Shown: one piece after another, positions 5,321 through 6,867 of the stretch
Layout of the letters: each line of letters opens with the position of its first letter
How positions within the stretch are numbered: position 1 is the first letter of the stretch
Source: CAMBDR01 sp046597185
GTDB taxonomy: Bacteria > Pseudomonadota > Gammaproteobacteria > Burkholderiales > Burkholderiaceae_D
Direction: 5' to 3'
Assembly: GCA_046597185.1 (NCBI GenBank)
Contig: JBKJLF010000410.1
Location: 1 to 6,867 of the forward strand
DNA length: 6,867 nucleotides
Position numbers and translations under genes: made by a program
Notes under the pieces: generated by a model
Told to the model about the DNA's origin: nothing
Databases searched by the model: none
What the model saw: only the letters and a program-made list of their open reading frames with translations

Positions 5321-6867
5321 TTACTCCTGTTTAAGTGCCAGCAACATTTCCATTAATTGCGCAAAGCGTTGCTGCCCCGGCGCAAGTTGCTCCACCGTCA
5401 TCAAGACATCTTTCGCTTCGGCCGCCATATCCGCATCATAGCCATGCTTTTGCATGCTGGAAATCATGATTTGCGCGCAATTAAACAAGACCCGCATATT
5501 GCTAGGCAACTTCAGGCGCAAATTGCGCATCCATTCCACCGCCTCGGCCATTTTGCCGGTTTTCCACAACAGCACGCCACGGTTCATGGCGTCGGAGGAT
5601 TCTTTGCGTGAATCATGGATGATTTTCGCGCCCTCTTCACCCATGCGCGCGCCCTCGAAGATTTCTTGCACTTCGGCCAGCAGCACTTCATTATCATGAT
5701 TGTTTTTCGCCATTTCGGTCAGTAACTCGACCGGCGGCTCTTTTACCCCCACCGCAAACATCAAGCGCGCCATATCCAGGCAAATTGCCGGTGCCGGGCG
5801 CGCCGAGGTGGCGGCCAACATATCACCCAATTCATCGCCTGCTTTGCGTGCCCGTTTATAGTCGCCACTTTCATGGTAGACCATGCCTTCGGTGATTTTG
5901 GTGCGTAAACGGATGGAAGGACTGTTGTATTCACGCTGCACCGAGGTTAATAGTTCCAGCGCTTCTTTGGGTTCATTTTTCATGCCGCAAATACGCGCCA
6001 GACCAAGATGTGCATCCGGGGTGCGTACCACAGAAAAATGCCCGACCGCCACTGATTTGCGAAACGCTCTTTCGGCCACATCGGTTTTGCCTATTTTCAT
6101 GGCGCTTTCACCCAGATTCAGTTGCCGCATCACCGAATTGGGCGATAACTTGGCAGCCCGCTCCAGAATCTTGACCGCCTCTTCCATTTGGCCCTGATGT
6201 TGATAAATCGCCGCCAGTTGATCATAGCCATCAATAAAATAGCGGTTGCCTTCGATAATTTGGCGGTACATGCCTTTGGCCACCTCATACTCATTTTTCA
6301 ACATATGAATTTTAGCCAAACCAGCGGTGGCCCAATCGAAATCACGCGAAGCCAGCACGCGTTGATAAATCTCGCGCGCCGGCTCCAGCTCGCCACTGCG
6401 CATCAGCAAGGTGGCTTGCATGCGTAACAAGTCCAGCGCATGGGCTTTATGCACACTGATTTGCTGCCCACACAATTTGGCGGCGTGCAAATAATCTTTA
6501 TCTTTATAGGCTTGATCAATCGCGCGGAAAATTTGCTTTTTCAGCCACACCCGGTTCAAGCGTGAGAGCAACACTTCTTCGGTGATGGGTTTGATCAAAT
6601 ACGCGTCCGGTTGATGCTCGGCATTGCCCATCACCGATTCGACGCTTTTTTCGGCCGATACCACAATCCATACCGTAGTGGGGCGGATTAATTCGCGCAC
6701 CCGTGCCTCTTCCAGCACTTGCTGGCCATTTTTGCCTTCGCCCAGATTATAGTCACACAGCACCACATCATAGCGGCTTTGTTGCAACAAGGTCATAGCC
6801 TCGCCACCAGTGCCCGCCTGATCCACATAACGTGCGCCCAAGTTGCGCAAACTCTCACGCAACAGTT
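5321..6867 (-). CDS. Response regulator with receiver domain and TPR repeats (5' end cut off)
   Basis: The frame is open to the right edge, so the N-terminus is missing. The TTG at 6862-6860 is an internal Leu, preceded by another Leu codon, not a real start. Numbering from that Leu, residues 1-105 are a CheY-like receiver domain. The phospho-acceptor is Asp37 in CDYNLG, with Ser69 at the switch position and Lys91 in LIKP; the first acidic pair must lie beyond the window. Residues about 144-316 hold roughly five TPR-like helical hairpins (for example 212-245 with YDQLAAIYQHQGQMEEAV), with weaker copies near 321-350 and 425-456. No DNA-binding, GGDEF, EAL or kinase domain is visible, so output is probably through protein-protein contact. 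No cognate kinase is in the window. The stop is TAA at 5323-5321, and the gene converges on priA. Receiver-TPR proteins are a known but poorly characterised class, so the specific pathway is unknown. Confidence 0.9.
   Translation of the reverse strand, partial: LLRESLRNLGARYVDQAGTGGEAMTLLQQSRYDVVLCDYNLGEGKNGQQVLEEARVRELIRPTTVWIVVSAEKSVESVMGNAEHQPDAYLIKPITEEVLLSRLNRVWLKKQIFRAIDQAYKDKDYLHAAKLCGQQISVHKAHALDLLRMQATLLMRSGELEPAREIYQRVLASRDFDWATAGLAKIHMLKNEYEVAKGMYRQIIEGNRYFIDGYDQLAAIYQHQGQMEEAVKILERAAKLSPNSVMRQLNLGESAMKIGKTDVAERAFRKSVAVGHFSVVRTPDAHLGLARICGMKNEPKEALELLTSVQREYNSPSIRLRTKITEGMVYHESGDYKRARKAGDELGDMLAATSARPAPAICLDMARLMFAVGVKEPPVELLTEMAKNNHDNEVLLAEVQEIFEGARMGEEGAKIIHDSRKESSDAMNRGVLLWKTGKMAEAVEWMRNLRLKLPSNMRVLFNCAQIMISSMQKHGYDADMAAEAKDVLMTVEQLAPGQQRFAQLMEMLLALKQE

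Noticed and set aside
6860..6862. TTG as the start codon of the receiver-TPR protein
   Set aside because: A receiver domain needs its first strand and acidic pair upstream of this point, the frame continues to the window edge with another Leu codon, and no ribosome site is visible.

Overview
The window looks like a chromosomal segment of a betaproteobacterium, probably Burkholderiales. The evidence is the hemE-priA gene pair, which I recall as common in that group, and the C-terminal signature of PriA (a P-I-P-L-T-V-T-R-V-A stretch followed by K-E-R-A-Q-L-L, and a V-D-P-V-D-I end). Base composition is moderate, with AT-rich intergenic gaps. Genus cannot be fixed from this sequence alone.

Layout. 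Positions 1-277 are an AT-rich gene-free leader with a good sigma70-type promoter (179-208) and two perfect dyads. A secreted protein of unknown function follows (278-1783, +) and ends 75 bases before hemE (1859-2932, +, uroporphyrinogen decarboxylase). A 338-base gap (2933-3270) has no convincing gene. It carries an AT-rich tract and four DnaA-box-like 9-mers, three of them within 35 bases just upstream of priA (3271-5283, +, primosomal replication-restart helicase). On the minus strand, converging on priA after 37 bases, is a response regulator with a receiver domain and TPR repeats (5321-6867). Its first residues lie beyond the right edge.

The genes do not form one pathway. HemE acts in tetrapyrrole synthesis, PriA in replication restart, the minus-strand gene in two-component signalling, and the first gene in the cell envelope or outside the cell. 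I see no CRISPR array, insertion sequence, tRNA or rRNA. The points most worth checking are the DnaA-box cluster in front of priA, the apparent absence of the winged-helix domain in this PriA, and the uncharacterised two-domain secreted protein with its own dyad-flanked promoter.
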